The notes: generated from the letters alone by a model not told the origin. A DNA stretch of 64,000 bases from Cupriavidus pauculus (GCF_003854935.1 NZ_CP033969.1:1984001-2048000), one strand, 5' to 3'. Counted from the stretch's first letter, positions 17,169 through 30,588 are shown. Made by a program: numbers and translations.

Positions 17169-18293
17169 ATGACGTCCCGTCTCACGTCCACTGCCATTGC
17201 CGCCGCCGTAGCCACGGCCGGCCTCGCTGCCTTCACCTCGGCCCAGGCCGAAACCGTCAAGATCGCCATCGCCGGCCCCATGAGCGGCTCGGTGGCCCAG
17301 TACGGCGACATGGTCAAGGCCGGCGCCCTGACCGCCATCGAACAGATCAACGCTGCCGGCGGCGCCAATGGCAACAAGCTCGAAGCGGTGCTGATGGACG
17401 ACGCCTGCGAACCCAAGCAGGCCGTGGCCGTGGCCAACAAGGTCGTCAGCCAGGGCATCCACTACGTGATCGGCCACGTGTGCTCGGGTTCGACGATCCC
17501 GGCATCGGACATCTACGAGAACGAAGGCGTCGTGATGGTCACGCCGTCGGCCACCGCGCCACAGCTGACCGAGACGAAGAAGCGCAACTTCATCTTCCGC
17601 ACGATCGGCCGCGACGACCAGCAGGGCCCGGCAGCCGCGCAGTACATCATCGGCAAGGTCAAGCCCAAGAAGGTGGCCGTGCTGCACGACAAGCAGTCGT
17701 ACGGCCAGGGCATCGCCAGCTCGGTCAAGAAGGATCTGGAAGCGGCCAAGATTCCCGTGGCGGTGTTCGAAGGCATCAACGCCGGCGATTCCGACTACTC
17801 GGCCGTGATCACCAAGCTGAAGTCGCAGGGCGTGGACTTTGTTTACTTCGGCGGCTACCACCCCGAAATGGGCCTGCTGCTGCGCCAGGCGCGCGAGCAG
17901 GGCGTGAAGGCCACGTTCATGGGCCCCGAAGGCGTGGGCAACAAGGACGTGACCGCCATCGCCGGCCCGGCATCGGAAGGCATGCTCGTGACGCTGCCGG
18001 CCGACTTCTCGGCCGATCCGGCCAACGCCGGCCTGGTCAAGGCATTCGCCGACAAGAAGCGCGACGCCAACGGCCCGTTCCAGATGCCCGCCTACGCCGC
18101 CGTGAAGATCATCGGCGACGCCATTGCCGGCGCCAAGAGCACGGACCCGACCAAGGTGGCCGCGTACATGCACAAGAACGCGTTCACCACGCCGATCGGC
18201 AAGGTCGAATACGACGCCAAGGGCGACCTGAAGTCGTTCAAGTTCGTCGTCTACACGTGGCACAAGGACGCCACCAAGACCGCCGCCAACTAA
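17169..18293 (+). CDS. livK: Branched-chain amino acid ABC transporter substrate-binding protein
   Basis: Periplasmic receptor of the Leu/Ile/Val-binding family (Peripla_BP_6), 374 aa. Signal peptide at residues 1-27 (cleavage after SAQA). The mature start ETVKIAIAGPMSG and YVIGHVCSGSTIPAS are typical; a DACEPKQAV segment supplies one ligand loop. First gene of livKHMGF, and separated from livH by a hairpin terminator that probably lets the receptor be made in excess of the membrane parts. Confidence 0.93.
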   Translation: MTSRLTSTAIAAAVATAGLAAFTSAQAETVKIAIAGPMSGSVAQYGDMVKAGALTAIEQINAAGGANGNKLEAVLMDDACEPKQAVAVANKVVSQGIHYVIGHVCSGSTIPASDIYENEGVVMVTPSATAPQLTETKKRNFIFRTIGRDDQQGPAAAQYIIGKVKPKKVAVLHDKQSYGQGIASSVKKDLEAAKIPVAVFEGINAGDSDYSAVITKLKSQGVDFVYFGGYHPEMGLLLRQAREQGVKATFMGPEGVGNKDVTAIAGPASEGMLVTLPADFSADPANAGLVKAFADKKRDANGPFQMPAYAAVKIIGDAIAGAKSTDPTKVAAYMHKNAFTTPIGKVEYDAKGDLKSFKFVVYTWHKDATKTAAN

Positions 18294-18312
18294 ACCCGGC
18301 GCCATCCTGGCG

Positions 18313-18348
18313 AAACGCCCCGCGGCCAACCGGCCTGCGGGGCGTTTT
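18313..18348 (+). terminator. Terminator/attenuator between livK and livH
   Basis: AAACGCCCCGC (18313-18323) pairs with GCGGGGCGTTT (18337-18347), with an inner GGCC stem and a TTTT tail. As no new strong promoter is seen before livH, it is probably a partial terminator. Confidence 0.75.
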
Positions 18349-18431
18349 GGTATCGGTCCGATGTCGATTATCCGCCACATGACGGCGGCCCGCCTCGCAC
18401 GTCGGACTCACCCGATCCACAAGGTCCCCGC

Positions 18432-19358
<927 letters not shown>

Positions 19359-19372
19359 GGGGAGGGACTTTC

Positions 19373-22112
<2,740 letters not shown>

Positions 22113-22127
22113 TTCAGTCCCCGGTTT

Positions 22128-22160
22128 GCTCCGCTCTCCCCCACGGCGGGAGAGCGGAGC
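22128..22160. repeat. REP-like hairpin after livF
   Basis: A 13-bp perfect stem GCTCCGCTCTCCC / GGGAGAGCGGAGC with a 7-nt loop and no T-run. The CTCTCCC...GGGAGAG core recurs at 42079-42104, suggesting one dispersed palindrome family. It may also stop or stabilise the liv mRNA. Confidence 0.6.
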
Positions 22161-22461
22161 CGCCTCCGGCCACCGGCCACCCCGGCCGCCCCGGCCCCTT
22201 CCCGCCCCCTTCGCCATCCACGAAATCCCCCTTTCGCCAATGACCGTCGCCCCGGCGGGCCGGGCGGTCCGCTGGCGGCGGGCAGCGGTGGCATAATCGC
22301 TTGCGATGTCAAGCAATCCCCGGCGTCGCCGGAAACGCAGCAGAATGGCTCCTGCCTGCCCGCGATGGCATCCGGAATAACAACTCCCCTGCAAACCAAC
22401 GCGCGGATTCGCGCCGGTCGTCCCCTCCGGGGGTGCGGTCGGACGGTCTGCCCCCCGCATC
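22161..22461 (+). promoter_or_regulatory. leuC upstream region with -10 box and a doubtful mini-ORF
   Basis: CATAAT (22292-22297) is a good -10 with no clear -35. Eight bases later an ATG (22306) opens a 24-codon frame to TAA at 22378-22380 that has an Arg/Lys-rich run (PRRRRKRSR) and no Leu codon, so it is not a leucine attenuator. The remaining sequence to leuC (22462) shows no intrinsic terminator. Confidence 0.35.
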
Positions 22462-23871
22462 ATGGCAAAGACGCTCTACGACAAACTCTGGGATGACCAC
22501 ACCGTCCACGTCGAGGAAGACGGCACCACGCTGCTCTACATCGACCGCCACCTGCTGCATGAAGTGACCAGCCCGCAGGCGTTCGAGGGCCTGAAGCTGG
22601 CGGAGCGTCCGGTGTGGCGCATCAGCGCGAACCTGGCCGTGTCGGACCACAACGTGCCGACCACGGACCGCACGCAAGGCATCGCCGACCCGATCTCGAA
22701 GCTCCAGGTCGATACGCTGGACGCCAACTGCGACGCCTACGGCATCACGCAGTTCAAGATGAACGACCACCGCCAGGGCATCGTCCACGTGATCGGGCCG
22801 GAGCAGGGCGCCACGCTGCCCGGCATGACCGTGGTCTGCGGCGACTCGCACACCAGCACGCACGGCGCGTTCGGCGCGCTGGCCCACGGCATCGGCACGT
22901 CCGAGGTGGAGCACGTGCTGGCCACCCAGACGCTGCTGGGCAAGAAGGCCAAGAACATGCTGATCCGCGTGGAAGGCAAGCTGCCGCGCGGCTGCACCGC
23001 CAAGGACATCGTGCTGGCCATCATCGGCAAGATCGGCACGGCCGGCGGCACGGGCTACACGATGGAATTCGCCGGCTCGGCCATCCGCGAGCTGTCGATG
23101 GAAGGCCGCATGACGGTCTGCAACATGGCCATCGAGGCCGGTGCGCGCGCCGGCCTGGTGGCCGTGGACGACATCACGCTGGAATACGTGAAGAACCGCC
23201 CGTATGCGCCCCAGGGCGTGGAATGGGACCAGGCCGTGGCCTACTGGCGCACGCTGCATTCCGACGCTGGCGCCCACTTCGACAAGGTCGTGGAGCTGCG
23301 CGGCGAGGAAATCCGCCCGCAGGTCACCTGGGGCACGTCGCCCGAGATGGTGGTCAGCATCGAGGACCGCGTGCCGGACCCCGAGAAGGAAAAGGATTCG
23401 AACAAGCGCAACGCCATGGAGCGCGCGCTGGAGTACATGAACCTGCAGCCGAACACGCCGATGGAGTCCATCCGCATCGACAAGGTGTTCATCGGGTCCT
23501 GCACCAACAGCCGCATCGAGGACATGCGCGCCGCCGCGTGGGTCGTGCAGAAGCTGGGCCGCAAGGTGGCCGGCAACGTGAAGCTGGCGATGGTGGTGCC
23601 GGGTTCGGGCCTGGTCAAGGAACAGGCCGAGCGCGAGGGGCTGGACAAGGTGTTCAAGGCCGCCGGCTTCGAATGGCGCGAGCCGGGCTGCTCGATGTGC
23701 CTGGCGATGAACGCCGACCGGCTGGAGCCGGGCGAGCGCTGCGCGTCCACGTCGAACCGCAACTTCGAAGGCCGCCAGGGCGCCGGTGGCCGTACCCACC
23801 TGGTGAGCCCGGCCATGGCCGCCGCGGCCGCCATCGAGGGGCATTTCGTCGACATCCGCAAGCTCGGCTGA
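22462..23871 (+). CDS. leuC: 3-isopropylmalate dehydratase large subunit LeuC
   Basis: With LeuD isomerises 2- to 3-isopropylmalate in leucine synthesis. 469 aa, aconitase-type. [4Fe-4S] ligands are in [12 protein letters not shown] (Cys near 347) and CSMCLAMN (near 410). [20 protein letters not shown] is a strong LeuC signature. The gene for LeuD follows after a small lipoprotein gene. Confidence 0.97.
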   Translation: MAKTLYDKLWDDHTVHVEEDGTTLLYIDRHLLHEVTSPQAFEGLKLAERPVWRISANLAVSDHNVPTTDRTQGIADPISKLQVDTLDANCDAYGITQFKMNDHRQGIVHVIGPEQGATLPGMTVVCGDSHTSTHGAFGALAHGIGTSEVEHVLATQTLLGKKAKNMLIRVEGKLPRGCTAKDIVLAIIGKIGTAGGTGYTMEFAGSAIRELSMEGRMTVCNMAIEAGARAGLVAVDDITLEYVKNRPYAPQGVEWDQAVAYWRTLHSDAGAHFDKVVELRGEEIRPQVTWGTSPEMVVSIEDRVPDPEKEKDSNKRNAMERALEYMNLQPNTPMESIRIDKVFIGSCTNSRIEDMRAAAWVVQKLGRKVAGNVKLAMVVPGSGLVKEQAEREGLDKVFKAAGFEWREPGCSMCLAMNADRLEPGERCASTSNRNFEGRQGAGGRTHLVSPAMAAAAAIEGHFVDIRKLG

Positions 23872-23920
23872 CCGCCGGGACGGGTCATCGGGTCAACCAC
23901 GACTTTCGAACAGAGAGAAC

Positions 23921-24052
23921 ATGAAAAAGATCGTGATCACGCTGCTGGCATGCCTGGGCATGCTGCAACTGGCTGGCTGCAACACGATTGCCGGCTTTGG
24001 CAAGGACACGCAGGCTGCCGGGCAGGCCCTTGAGAACGCCGCCCGGAAGTAA
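23921..24052 (+). CDS. Entericidin-like small lipoprotein
   Basis: 43-aa precursor with a lipoprotein signal: [20 protein letters not shown], lipobox LAGC with the lipidated Cys at residue 20. The mature part (about 24 residues) is [19 protein letters not shown]..., which matches the entericidin A/B family (small amphipathic lipoproteins). Ribosome binding site GAGAG upstream. It lies between leuC and leuD, 10 nt before the leuD ATG, so it is expressed with the leucine genes. No antidote partner is visible. Too short to appear in many annotations. Confidence 0.85.
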   Translation: MKKIVITLLACLGMLQLAGCNTIAGFGKDTQAAGQALENAARK

Positions 24053-24062
24053 GGACATCACC

Positions 24063-24713
24063 ATGGAAAAGTTCACCGTACACAGCGGCATCGCGGCACC
24101 GCTCGACCGCGAAAACGTCGACACCGACGCCATCATCCCGAAGCAGTTCCTGAAGTCGATCCAGCGCACGGGCTTCGGACCGAACCTGTTCGACGAATGG
24201 CGCTACAAGGACGTCGGCCAGCCTGGCCAGGACAACAGCAAGCGTCCGCTGAACCCGGACTTCGTGCTGAACCAGCCGCGCTACCAGGGTGCGTCGATCC
24301 TGCTGGCGCGCAACAACTTCGGCTGCGGCAGCTCGCGCGAGCACGCGCCGTGGGCGCTCACGCAATACGGCTTCCGCGCCGTGATCGCGCCCAGCTTTGC
24401 CGATATCTTCTTCAACAACTGCTACAAGAACGGGCTGCTGCCGGTGGTGCTGACCGAGCAGCAGGTGGACCACCTGTTCAACGAGACCAACGCGTTCCAG
24501 GGCTACCAGCTCACCATCGACCTGGACCGACAGGTGGTGACCACGCCGGGCGGCACCAGCTACCCGTTCGACATCGCCCCGTTCCGCAAGTACTGCATGC
24601 TGAACGGCTTCGACGATATCGGCCTGACGCTGCGCCACAAGGACAAGATCAAGGCGTTCGAGTCCGAGCGGCTGACCCGCATGCCGTGGCTGGGCAACCG
24701 GCTGGTGGGCTGA
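24063..24713 (+). CDS. leuD: 3-isopropylmalate dehydratase small subunit LeuD
   Basis: 216-aa swivel-domain subunit partnering Leu[18 protein letters not shown] is the substrate-binding Ser/Arg loop, and [18 protein letters not shown] is typical of the C-terminal part. Start at ATG 24063 (MEKFTVHSG), the conserved LeuD N-terminus; the AAGGA of the preceding stop region serves as ribosome binding site. Confidence 0.96.
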   Translation: MEKFTVHSGIAAPLDRENVDTDAIIPKQFLKSIQRTGFGPNLFDEWRYKDVGQPGQDNSKRPLNPDFVLNQPRYQGASILLARNNFGCGSSREHAPWALTQYGFRAVIAPSFADIFFNNCYKNGLLPVVLTEQQVDHLFNETNAFQGYQLTIDLDRQVVTTPGGTSYPFDIAPFRKYCMLNGFDDIGLTLRHKDKIKAFESERLTRMPWLGNRLVG

Positions 24714-24738
24714 TCCCGAAAACTAAAGGAAATACGAC

Positions 24739-25806
24739 ATGAAGATTGCAGTCCTGCCGGGCGACGGCATCGGTCCCGAGATCGTTGCCGAAGCCGTCAA
24801 GGTGCTCAACGCGCTGGGCGAGAATTTCGAGATGGAAACCGCCCCGGTGGGCGGCGCCGGCTACGAGGCCGAAGGCCATCCGCTGCCCGAGAACACGCTG
24901 AAGCTGGCCAAGGAGGCCGACGCCATCCTGTTCGGCGCCGTGGGCGACTGGAAGTACGACAGCCTGGAGCGCCCGCTGCGCCCCGAGCAGGCCATCCTGG
25001 GCCTGCGCAAGCACCTGCAGCTGTTTGCCAACTTCCGCCCGGCAATCTGCTATCCGGAACTGACCGGCGCGTCGAGCCTGAAGCCCGAGCTGGTGGCCGG
25101 ACTGGACATCCTGATCGTGCGCGAACTGAACGGCGACATCTACTTCGGCCAGCCGCGCGGCGTGCGCGAGGCGCCGGACGGCCTGTTCCAGGGCGCCCGC
25201 GAAGGCTTCGACACGATGCGCTACAGCGAGCCCGAGATCCGCCGCATCGCCCATGTGGCGTTCCAGGCGGCCGCCAAGCGCGGCAAGAAGCTGTGCAGCG
25301 TGGACAAGGCCAACGTGCTCGAAACCTTCCAGTTCTGGAAGGACATCGTGATCGACGTCAGCAAGGAGTACCCGGACGTCGAGCTGTCGCACATGTACGT
25401 GGACAACGCCGCGATGCAGCTGGTGAAGGCGCCCAAGAGCTTCGACGTGATCGTCACCGGCAACATGTTCGGCGACATCCTGTCGGACGAGGCGGCCATG
25501 CTGACCGGCTCGATCGGCATGCTGCCGTCGGCGTCGCTGGACGCGAACAACAAGGGCCTGTACGAGCCGTCGCACGGCTCGGCGCCGGACATCGCCGGCA
25601 AGGGCGTGGCCAATCCGCTGGCCACGATCCTGTCCGCCGCGATGATGCTGCGCTACTCGCTGAACCGCGCCGAACAGGCCGACCGCATCGAGAACGCCGT
25701 CAAGAAGGTGCTGGCGCAGGGCTACCGCACCGGCGACATCCTGACGCCGGGCTGCAAGCAGGTTGGCACCCGGGAAATGGGCGAGGCGGTGCTGGCGGCG
25801 CTGTAA
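24739..25806 (+). CDS. leuB: 3-isopropylmalate dehydrogenase LeuB
   Basis: Oxidative decarboxylation of 3-isopropylmalate with NAD, the last dedicated step before transamination in leucine synthesis. 355 aa. [11 protein letters not shown] opens the protein; [15 protein letters not shown] and [19 protein letters not shown] hold substrate and metal residues. AAAGGAAA is the ribosome binding site, 25 bp after leuD. Confidence 0.97.
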   Translation: MKIAVLPGDGIGPEIVAEAVKVLNALGENFEMETAPVGGAGYEAEGHPLPENTLKLAKEADAILFGAVGDWKYDSLERPLRPEQAILGLRKHLQLFANFRPAICYPELTGASSLKPELVAGLDILIVRELNGDIYFGQPRGVREAPDGLFQGAREGFDTMRYSEPEIRRIAHVAFQAAAKRGKKLCSVDKANVLETFQFWKDIVIDVSKEYPDVELSHMYVDNAAMQLVKAPKSFDVIVTGNMFGDILSDEAAMLTGSIGMLPSASLDANNKGLYEPSHGSAPDIAGKGVANPLATILSAAMMLRYSLNRAEQADRIENAVKKVLAQGYRTGDILTPGCKQVGTREMGEAVLAAL

Positions 25807-25990
25807 GCACCCGCCGCAGCCGGCGGGGCGGGCGGCACCGGCGCGCGATCGGCATCCGATGCCGGTTGCGCAATGTTTTGCCGTCCGCCGGCTCCCCCGG
25901 CCCCGTCCGGTGCGCCGCAGGGGCCGGAAAGCCACCCCGCAAGCACGAAAACACCCGTCATTTCCCCTGCGGCATCGCCGCAAATTCGTG

Positions 25991-25996
25991 TAGACT
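25991..25996 (+). promoter_or_regulatory. -10-like TAGACT before the asd leader ORF
   Basis: TAGACT ends 8 nt before the ATG at 26005; no convincing -35 is visible. If used, the leader ORF would be read from a nearly leaderless transcript. Confidence 0.35.
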
Positions 25997-26004
25997 CTCC
26001 CGTC

Positions 26005-26133
26005 ATGGCCCGAAACCCCCAGTCCCTCCTGACTGCTTTTGCTGCCCGCACCGCCCCCCGCGGCGCGATTGGCATGGGTTCGACCGGCCTGACCGCAACG
26101 ACGATTAAAACCATTACCAAAACGATCCGCTAG
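26005..26133 (+). CDS. Putative Thr/Ile/Lys leader peptide of asd
   Basis: A 42-codon ORF ending at TAG 26131-26133, 90 bp before asd. Its last 13 residues are TATTIKTITKTIR: six Thr, three Ile and two Lys. These are aspartate-family products made downstream of Asd. Codons there include ATT and AAA, whereas this genome otherwise prefers ATC and AAG. ACGACG (26098-26103) pairs with CGTCGT (26140-26145), and AACGATC (26121-26127) pairs with GATCGTT (26133-26139), with the stop codon starting in the loop. A shorter start at ATG 26074 would give a 19-residue peptide close in size to E. coli ThrL. Neither start has a clear ribosome binding site. Regulatory role is an inference. Confidence 0.55.
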   Translation: MARNPQSLLTAFAARTAPRGAIGMGSTGLTATTIKTITKTIR

Positions 26134-26149
26134 ATCGTTCGTCGTGCCT

Positions 26150-26199
26150 GCCCGTCTTCCCCGCGCAGCCACGCCGGGCGAAGCAAAATGGCGGGGAAG
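26150..26199 (+). promoter_or_regulatory. Mutually exclusive hairpins between leader ORF and asd
   Basis: CTTCCCCGC (26156-26164) can pair with GCGGGGAAG (26191-26199), 9 bp. GCCCG (26150-26154) can pair with CGGGC (26175-26179). The two pairings cross and cannot form together. No T-run follows, so a classic intrinsic terminator is not seen. The asd ribosome binding site GAGG (26214-26217) lies just downstream. Confidence 0.45.
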
Positions 26200-26223
26200 T
26201 TCACATCACATCCGAGGTAAGTC

Positions 26224-27360
26224 ATGATTGTAGGTCTCGTCGGTTGGCGAGGAATGGTCGGCAGCGTCCTGATGCAGCGCATGCAGGAAGAGGGCGATTT
26301 CGACCATATCGAGCCCGTTTTCTTCAGCACGTCCAACGCCGGCGGCAAGGCCCCGGCCATGGCGAAGAATGAAACCACGCTGAAAGACGCGAACGACATC
26401 GACGCACTGAAGCAGTGCGACGTGGTGCTCACCGCCCAGGGCGGCGACTACACGAACGACGTCTTCCCGCGCCTGCGCGCCGCCGGCTGGAACGGCTACT
26501 GGATCGACGCCGCCTCGTCGCTGCGCATGAAGGACGACGCGATCATCGTGCTCGACCCGGTCAATCTGGGCGTGATCAAGGACGCGCTGTCCAAGGGCGT
26601 CAAGAACTTCATCGGCGGCAACTGCACAGTCAGCTGCATGATGATGGGCCTGGGCGGCCTGTTCCAGGCCGACCTGATCGAGTGGATGACCTCGATGACC
26701 TACCAGGCCGCCTCGGGCGGCGGTGCCCAGCACATGCGCGAGCTGCTGACCCAGTTCGGCACGCTGAACGCCGCGGTCAAGCCGCTGCTGGACAACCCGG
26801 CGTCGGCCATCCTGGAGATCGACCGCCAGATCCTGTCGACCCAGCACGGCCTGTCCGCCGACGAGACCAAGCAGTTTGGCGTGCCGCTGGCCGGCAACCT
26901 GATTCCGTGGATCGACAAGGACCTCGGCAACGGCGTGTCCAAGGAAGAGTGGAAGGGCGCCGCCGAGACCAACAAGATCCTGGGCCGGGGAGAGGGCTTT
27001 GTCGGGGCCACCGGCGCCGCGCCGATCGCCGTGGACGGCCTGTGCGTGCGGATCGGCGCCATGCGCTGCCATTCGCAGGCGCTGACGATCAAGCTGCGCC
27101 GCGACGTGCCGCTGGACGAGATCGAAGGCATGCTGGCCGCCAACAACCAGTGGGCCAAGGTCGTGCCGAACACCCGCGAGGCCAGCATGAAGGACCTGAC
27201 GCCGGCCGCCGTGACCGGCACGCTGACGATTCCGGTGGGCCGCCTGCGCAAGATGCAGATGGGCGGCGAGTACCTGTCGGCCTTCACCGTGGGCGACCAG
27301 CTCCTGTGGGGCGCGGCCGAGCCGCTGCGGCGTATGCTGCGCATTCTGATCGAGGACTGA
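26224..27360 (+). CDS. asd: Aspartate-semialdehyde dehydrogenase
   Basis: Reduces aspartyl phosphate to aspartate semialdehyde, the branch point to Lys, Met, Thr and Ile and to diaminopimelate. 378 aa, the Gram-negative type. [15 protein letters not shown] binds NADP; the catalytic Cys is in [13 protein letters not shown] (near residue 133); [14 protein letters not shown] follows. GAGGTAA is the ribosome binding site. Preceded by a Thr/Ile/Lys-rich leader ORF, and followed by fimV-truA-trpF in the order also known from other proteobacteria. Confidence 0.97.
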   Translation: MIVGLVGWRGMVGSVLMQRMQEEGDFDHIEPVFFSTSNAGGKAPAMAKNETTLKDANDIDALKQCDVVLTAQGGDYTNDVFPRLRAAGWNGYWIDAASSLRMKDDAIIVLDPVNLGVIKDALSKGVKNFIGGNCTVSCMMMGLGGLFQADLIEWMTSMTYQAASGGGAQHMRELLTQFGTLNAAVKPLLDNPASAILEIDRQILSTQHGLSADETKQFGVPLAGNLIPWIDKDLGNGVSKEEWKGAAETNKILGRGEGFVGATGAAPIAVDGLCVRIGAMRCHSQALTIKLRRDVPLDEIEGMLAANNQWAKVVPNTREASMKDLTPAAVTGTLTIPVGRLRKMQMGGEYLSAFTVGDQLLWGAAEPLRRMLRILIED

Positions 27361-27615
27361 CCCCCTCTTTGGCCTTGCCGCTTCGTTGCAGCAAGGCAAC
27401 AGAATGACCTGCTTTCTCATCGACGCCGCGCCCGGAGCGCGGCGTTGTCGCATCCGGAACCCTTTTTTTCACAGGCTTGGGTCACAATACAGCCGGCATG
27501 CGCTTGGCCACGGGGTCATCGCCGCCGCGCATCTGGCATGCACGGCAGCGACATGGGCGCGCACCAGGACGGGCAACAAGCCCGGCCGGTTCAGCGCCCG
27601 CCAGCCAGCCATTTG
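27361..27615 (+). other. asd-fimV intergenic region
   Basis: A 9-bp hairpin ACGCCGCGC / GCGCGGCGT (27423-27445), with T-rich sequence only about 18 nt later (27463-27469), may weakly end asd transcription. No gene is visible in the rest. Confidence 0.4.
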
Positions 27616-27643
27616 TTGGGATCGGGTTAACTTTTGCTACTAA
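27616..27643 (+). promoter_or_regulatory. Candidate fimV promoter containing a GTTAAC site
   Basis: TTGGGA (27616-27621), 16-bp spacer, TACTAA (27638-27643), 20 bp before the GTG start. GTTAAC (27626-27631) falls in the spacer; this matches GTWWAC, a motif I recall being methylated by orphan enzymes in Burkholderiales. Confidence 0.4.
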
Positions 27644-27663
27644 AACCATAAACGGAGCACGAG

Positions 27664-30498
27664 GTGAGTGTGAGCCTACATCGCCGGAAAGATGCGCCTA
27701 CTGTCCGTCAGCGCTGGTCAACGCTGGCCGTCACGGCATTCGGTCTGCTGCTTGCGCAGCCAGCCGCCTATGCCGCGGGGTTCGGACAATTAAGGGTCCA
27801 ATCCAACCTGGGGCAGCCGCTCCAGGCTGAAATCGATATCACCGGCGTGACGCCCGAGGAAGCCGACAGCCTGGCTGTCAAGCTGGCCCCGGCGTCCGCC
27901 TATTCCCGTGCCGGGCTGACCTATCTGTCGGCCATCTCCAGCGTCCGGCTGGACGTGCAGAAGCGTCCGAACGGCAGCTACGTGGCCACCGTGCGGTCCA
28001 ACCAGCCGCTCAGCGAGCCGTTTGTCGACATCCTCGTCGACATGACGTGGTCCAGCGGCAAGATCACCCGCGCCTATACGTTCCTGCTGGATCCGGCCGG
28101 CGCCAAGCCGTCGAACCAGGCGTTCTCGCCGACCACCGTGGTGCAGGCCGCGACCCCCGATGCGTCGCCCGCCGCCGCGCCGGTACCGGCGCCGGCGCCC
28201 ATGGCCGCCGCGCCCGCCGCACCGTCCGCCGCCCCCACGCCGGCGCCCGCGCGCCAGCCGCGCCGCGCCGCGCCGCCCGCTGCCGTGGGCGATGGCGTGG
28301 CCGCCAACGGCAACTACACGGTCCAGCGCGGCGACACGCTCTATGCCATTGCCGGCGAAGCCGCGCAGGGCCAGGACGCCGTGTCGCTGGAGCAGATGCT
28401 GCTGGCGCTGTATCGGAACAATCCCAACGCCTTCATCGGCGGCAACATCAACCGGATCAAGTCTGGCGCCGTGCTCAAGGTGCCGAGCGCCCAGCAGGCC
28501 CAGTCCGTCAGCCCGCGCGAGGCCCGCCGCGAGGTGGTGGCCCGCACGCAGGGCTTCGACAGCTACCGCAGCCGCCTGGCGGCTGCCGCCGCGGCGAAGT
28601 CCGTGGAAGCCGGGTCGGGCCGCGAGCAGTCGGGCAACGTGACCGCCCGCGTGCAGGACACCACGGTGCCGAACGCCGGCCCGCGCGACGAACTGAAGCT
28701 GTCGAAGGGCGACAAGGCCGACAAGGGCGCGCAGGCCAAGGCCGAAGCCGAGGTGGCGAACCAGCGCAAGCTCAAGGAAGCCGAGTCGCGCGTGACGGAC
28801 CTGGAGAAGAACATCTCCGACATGCAGCGCCTGATGGAGCTGAAGAACGCGGAGATCGCCAAGCTCAACCAGGGCAACCAGGCCGCCAAGGCCGCGGCTG
28901 CGCCGGCCACCGCTGCGGCAGGCACCAAGCCGGCGGACGCCGCCGCGCCCGCGCCGACCGTGGTCCCGGCCGAGCCGGCCAAGGCCGCCGCCCCGAGCAC
29001 GGCCACGCCAGAACCGGCCCCGGCCGCCACGGCCGATGCGTCGGCGGCGACCGCTGCCACCGCTGCGGCCGCAGCCACCGCCGCAGCCGCCTCGGCCCCC
29101 GCTGCCACCACCCCGGCCGCCGCCGCATCCGCGCCGCAGGGCGCCGCTTCGGCCACTGCCGCCGCGCCGGCTTCGGCACCGGCTGCCGCCAGGAAGGCGC
29201 CGCCCGTTGTCCAGCCGATCGCCGAGCCGTCGTTCGCCGACGAACTGCTGGCCAATCCGATGCTGCTGCCCGGCGTCGGTGTGCTGGTTGCGTTGCTTGG
29301 CGGTTATGCGTACTATCGCCGCCGCCAGAAGCAGAAGGCCGGCGAGAACACCGGCTTCGGTGACAGCATCCTGTCCCAGGAAAGCACGGTCATGGCCGGC
29401 GGACACTCGTTGTTCGGTACCGCCGGCGGCCAGAGTGTCGACACGTCGCAGCACAGCGTGTTCGGTGCCGACTTCCGCATCGGCAACAACTCGCCCGAAG
29501 CGACGGAAGTGGATCCGATTGCCGAGGCCGAGGTGTACATCGCGTACGGACGCGACGTGCAGGCAGAGGAAATCCTGCGCGAAGCGTTGCAACAGAATCC
29601 GGAGCGCCAGGCCATCCGCCTGAAGCTGCTGGAGATTTACAACACTCGTCAGGATGTGGAAGGTTTCCGGGTGATTGCAGAAGAAATGTTCGCCCAGGTA
29701 GGCGGACAAAGCGCGGACTGGCAGCAGGTCGCGGAAATGGGTCGCAAGCTGGATCCGGGCAACGCGCTGTACCTGTCGGTGGCGCCCGAGGTGATGGCGG
29801 AAGCCGATACGACCACCCCGGTGGCCGACCAATGGCGTACGCAGGACCCCGCGCAGTCGCTGCAGGCCGCGCCGCAGGCGTCGGCCATGCCGGACCTGGC
29901 GCTGCCGCTCGACGCCTTCCCGGCGCCGGCCCCCGGCGAGCCCATCGTGGCACCGGCGTCGGCATCGATGGTCTTCGGCAACGAGCACGCCGAGCCGGTG
30001 GCCCGCCTGGACGACATCCTCGACGAGGGTCACGACGCCGCCCACGTGCCCGCGCTGGACACCCCCACGCGCTCGCGCCCGCTGGAATTCGACATGTCCG
30101 CCCTGTCGCTCGACCTGAATCCGGCCACGCCGGACGCGGGCGGGCTGCAGCCGGCGCCGCTGGCCACGGCCACGTACGACGCGCCGTCGCTGGCCGAATC
30201 GACCGTGCCGCTGCCGGCCCCGACGATGCTCCAGAACGGCAAGCTGGTCGAGCCGATCGACCTGAGCCGCGTCACGTCCGAAGGGCTGGGCGACGCCACG
30301 CATGGCGTTTCCGCCAGCACGCTGTCCGCCACGGGCATGGACGGCAGCCGCGACATGCAGATCAAGCTGGACCTGGCGCGCGCCTATATCGAGATCGGCG
30401 ACAAGGAAGGGGCGCGCGAACTGCTGCAGGAAGTGGTCGAGCAGTCCGACGACCCGCTGCAGACCGAGGCCCGCACGCTGCTGCGCGACGTGGCCTGA
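27664..30498 (+). CDS. fimV: FimV/HubP-family polar protein
   Basis: 944-aa inner-membrane, peptidoglycan-binding protein of the FimV/HubP family, which organises cell poles and supports type IV pilus or motility functions. Order of parts: signal peptide (about 1-38), FimV N-terminal domain (GFGQLRVQSNLGQPLQAEI onward), LysM (NYTVQRGDTLYAIAG, about 216-275), a coiled coil (about 355-405), a long Ala/Pro-rich stretch, one transmembrane helix (about 530-550), an acidic cytoplasmic region, and a C-terminal TPR-like FimV motif (DMQIKLDLARAYIEIGDKEG, near 896). It starts with GTG. Ended by a strong terminator. Confidence 0.93.
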   Translation: MSVSLHRRKDAPTVRQRWSTLAVTAFGLLLAQPAAYAAGFGQLRVQSNLGQPLQAEIDITGVTPEEADSLAVKLAPASAYSRAGLTYLSAISSVRLDVQKRPNGSYVATVRSNQPLSEPFVDILVDMTWSSGKITRAYTFLLDPAGAKPSNQAFSPTTVVQAATPDASPAAAPVPAPAPMAAAPAAPSAAPTPAPARQPRRAAPPAAVGDGVAANGNYTVQRGDTLYAIAGEAAQGQDAVSLEQMLLALYRNNPNAFIGGNINRIKSGAVLKVPSAQQAQSVSPREARREVVARTQGFDSYRSRLAAAAAAKSVEAGSGREQSGNVTARVQDTTVPNAGPRDELKLSKGDKADKGAQAKAEAEVANQRKLKEAESRVTDLEKNISDMQRLMELKNAEIAKLNQGNQAAKAAAAPATAAAGTKPADAAAPAPTVVPAEPAKAAAPSTATPEPAPAATADASAATAATAAAAATAAAASAPAATTPAAAASAPQGAASATAAAPASAPAAARKAPPVVQPIAEPSFADELLANPMLLPGVGVLVALLGGYAYYRRRQKQKAGENTGFGDSILSQESTVMAGGHSLFGTAGGQSVDTSQHSVFGADFRIGNNSPEATEVDPIAEAEVYIAYGRDVQAEEILREALQQNPERQAIRLKLLEIYNTRQDVEGFRVIAEEMFAQVGGQSADWQQVAEMGRKLDPGNALYLSVAPEVMAEADTTTPVADQWRTQDPAQSLQAAPQASAMPDLALPLDAFPAPAPGEPIVAPASASMVFGNEHAEPVARLDDILDEGHDAAHVPALDTPTRSRPLEFDMSALSLDLNPATPDAGGLQPAPLATATYDAPSLAESTVPLPAPTMLQNGKLVEPIDLSRVTSEGLGDATHGVSASTLSATGMDGSRDMQIKLDLARAYIEIGDKEGARELLQEVVEQSDDPLQTEARTLLRDVA

Positions 30499-30588
30499 CC
30501 CTCGCCGGCCCGCGGGTTTCGCCCCAAAGGCCGGTATGATGCAGGGTTTGCGGCACGCCGGAGATCGGGCGCGCCGCGGCCCGAAGCG

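Noticed and set aside
22306-22380. 24-codon Arg-rich ORF before leuC as a leucine leader peptide
   Set aside because: It has no Leu codons and no terminator/antiterminator pair, so a leucine attenuator is not supported.
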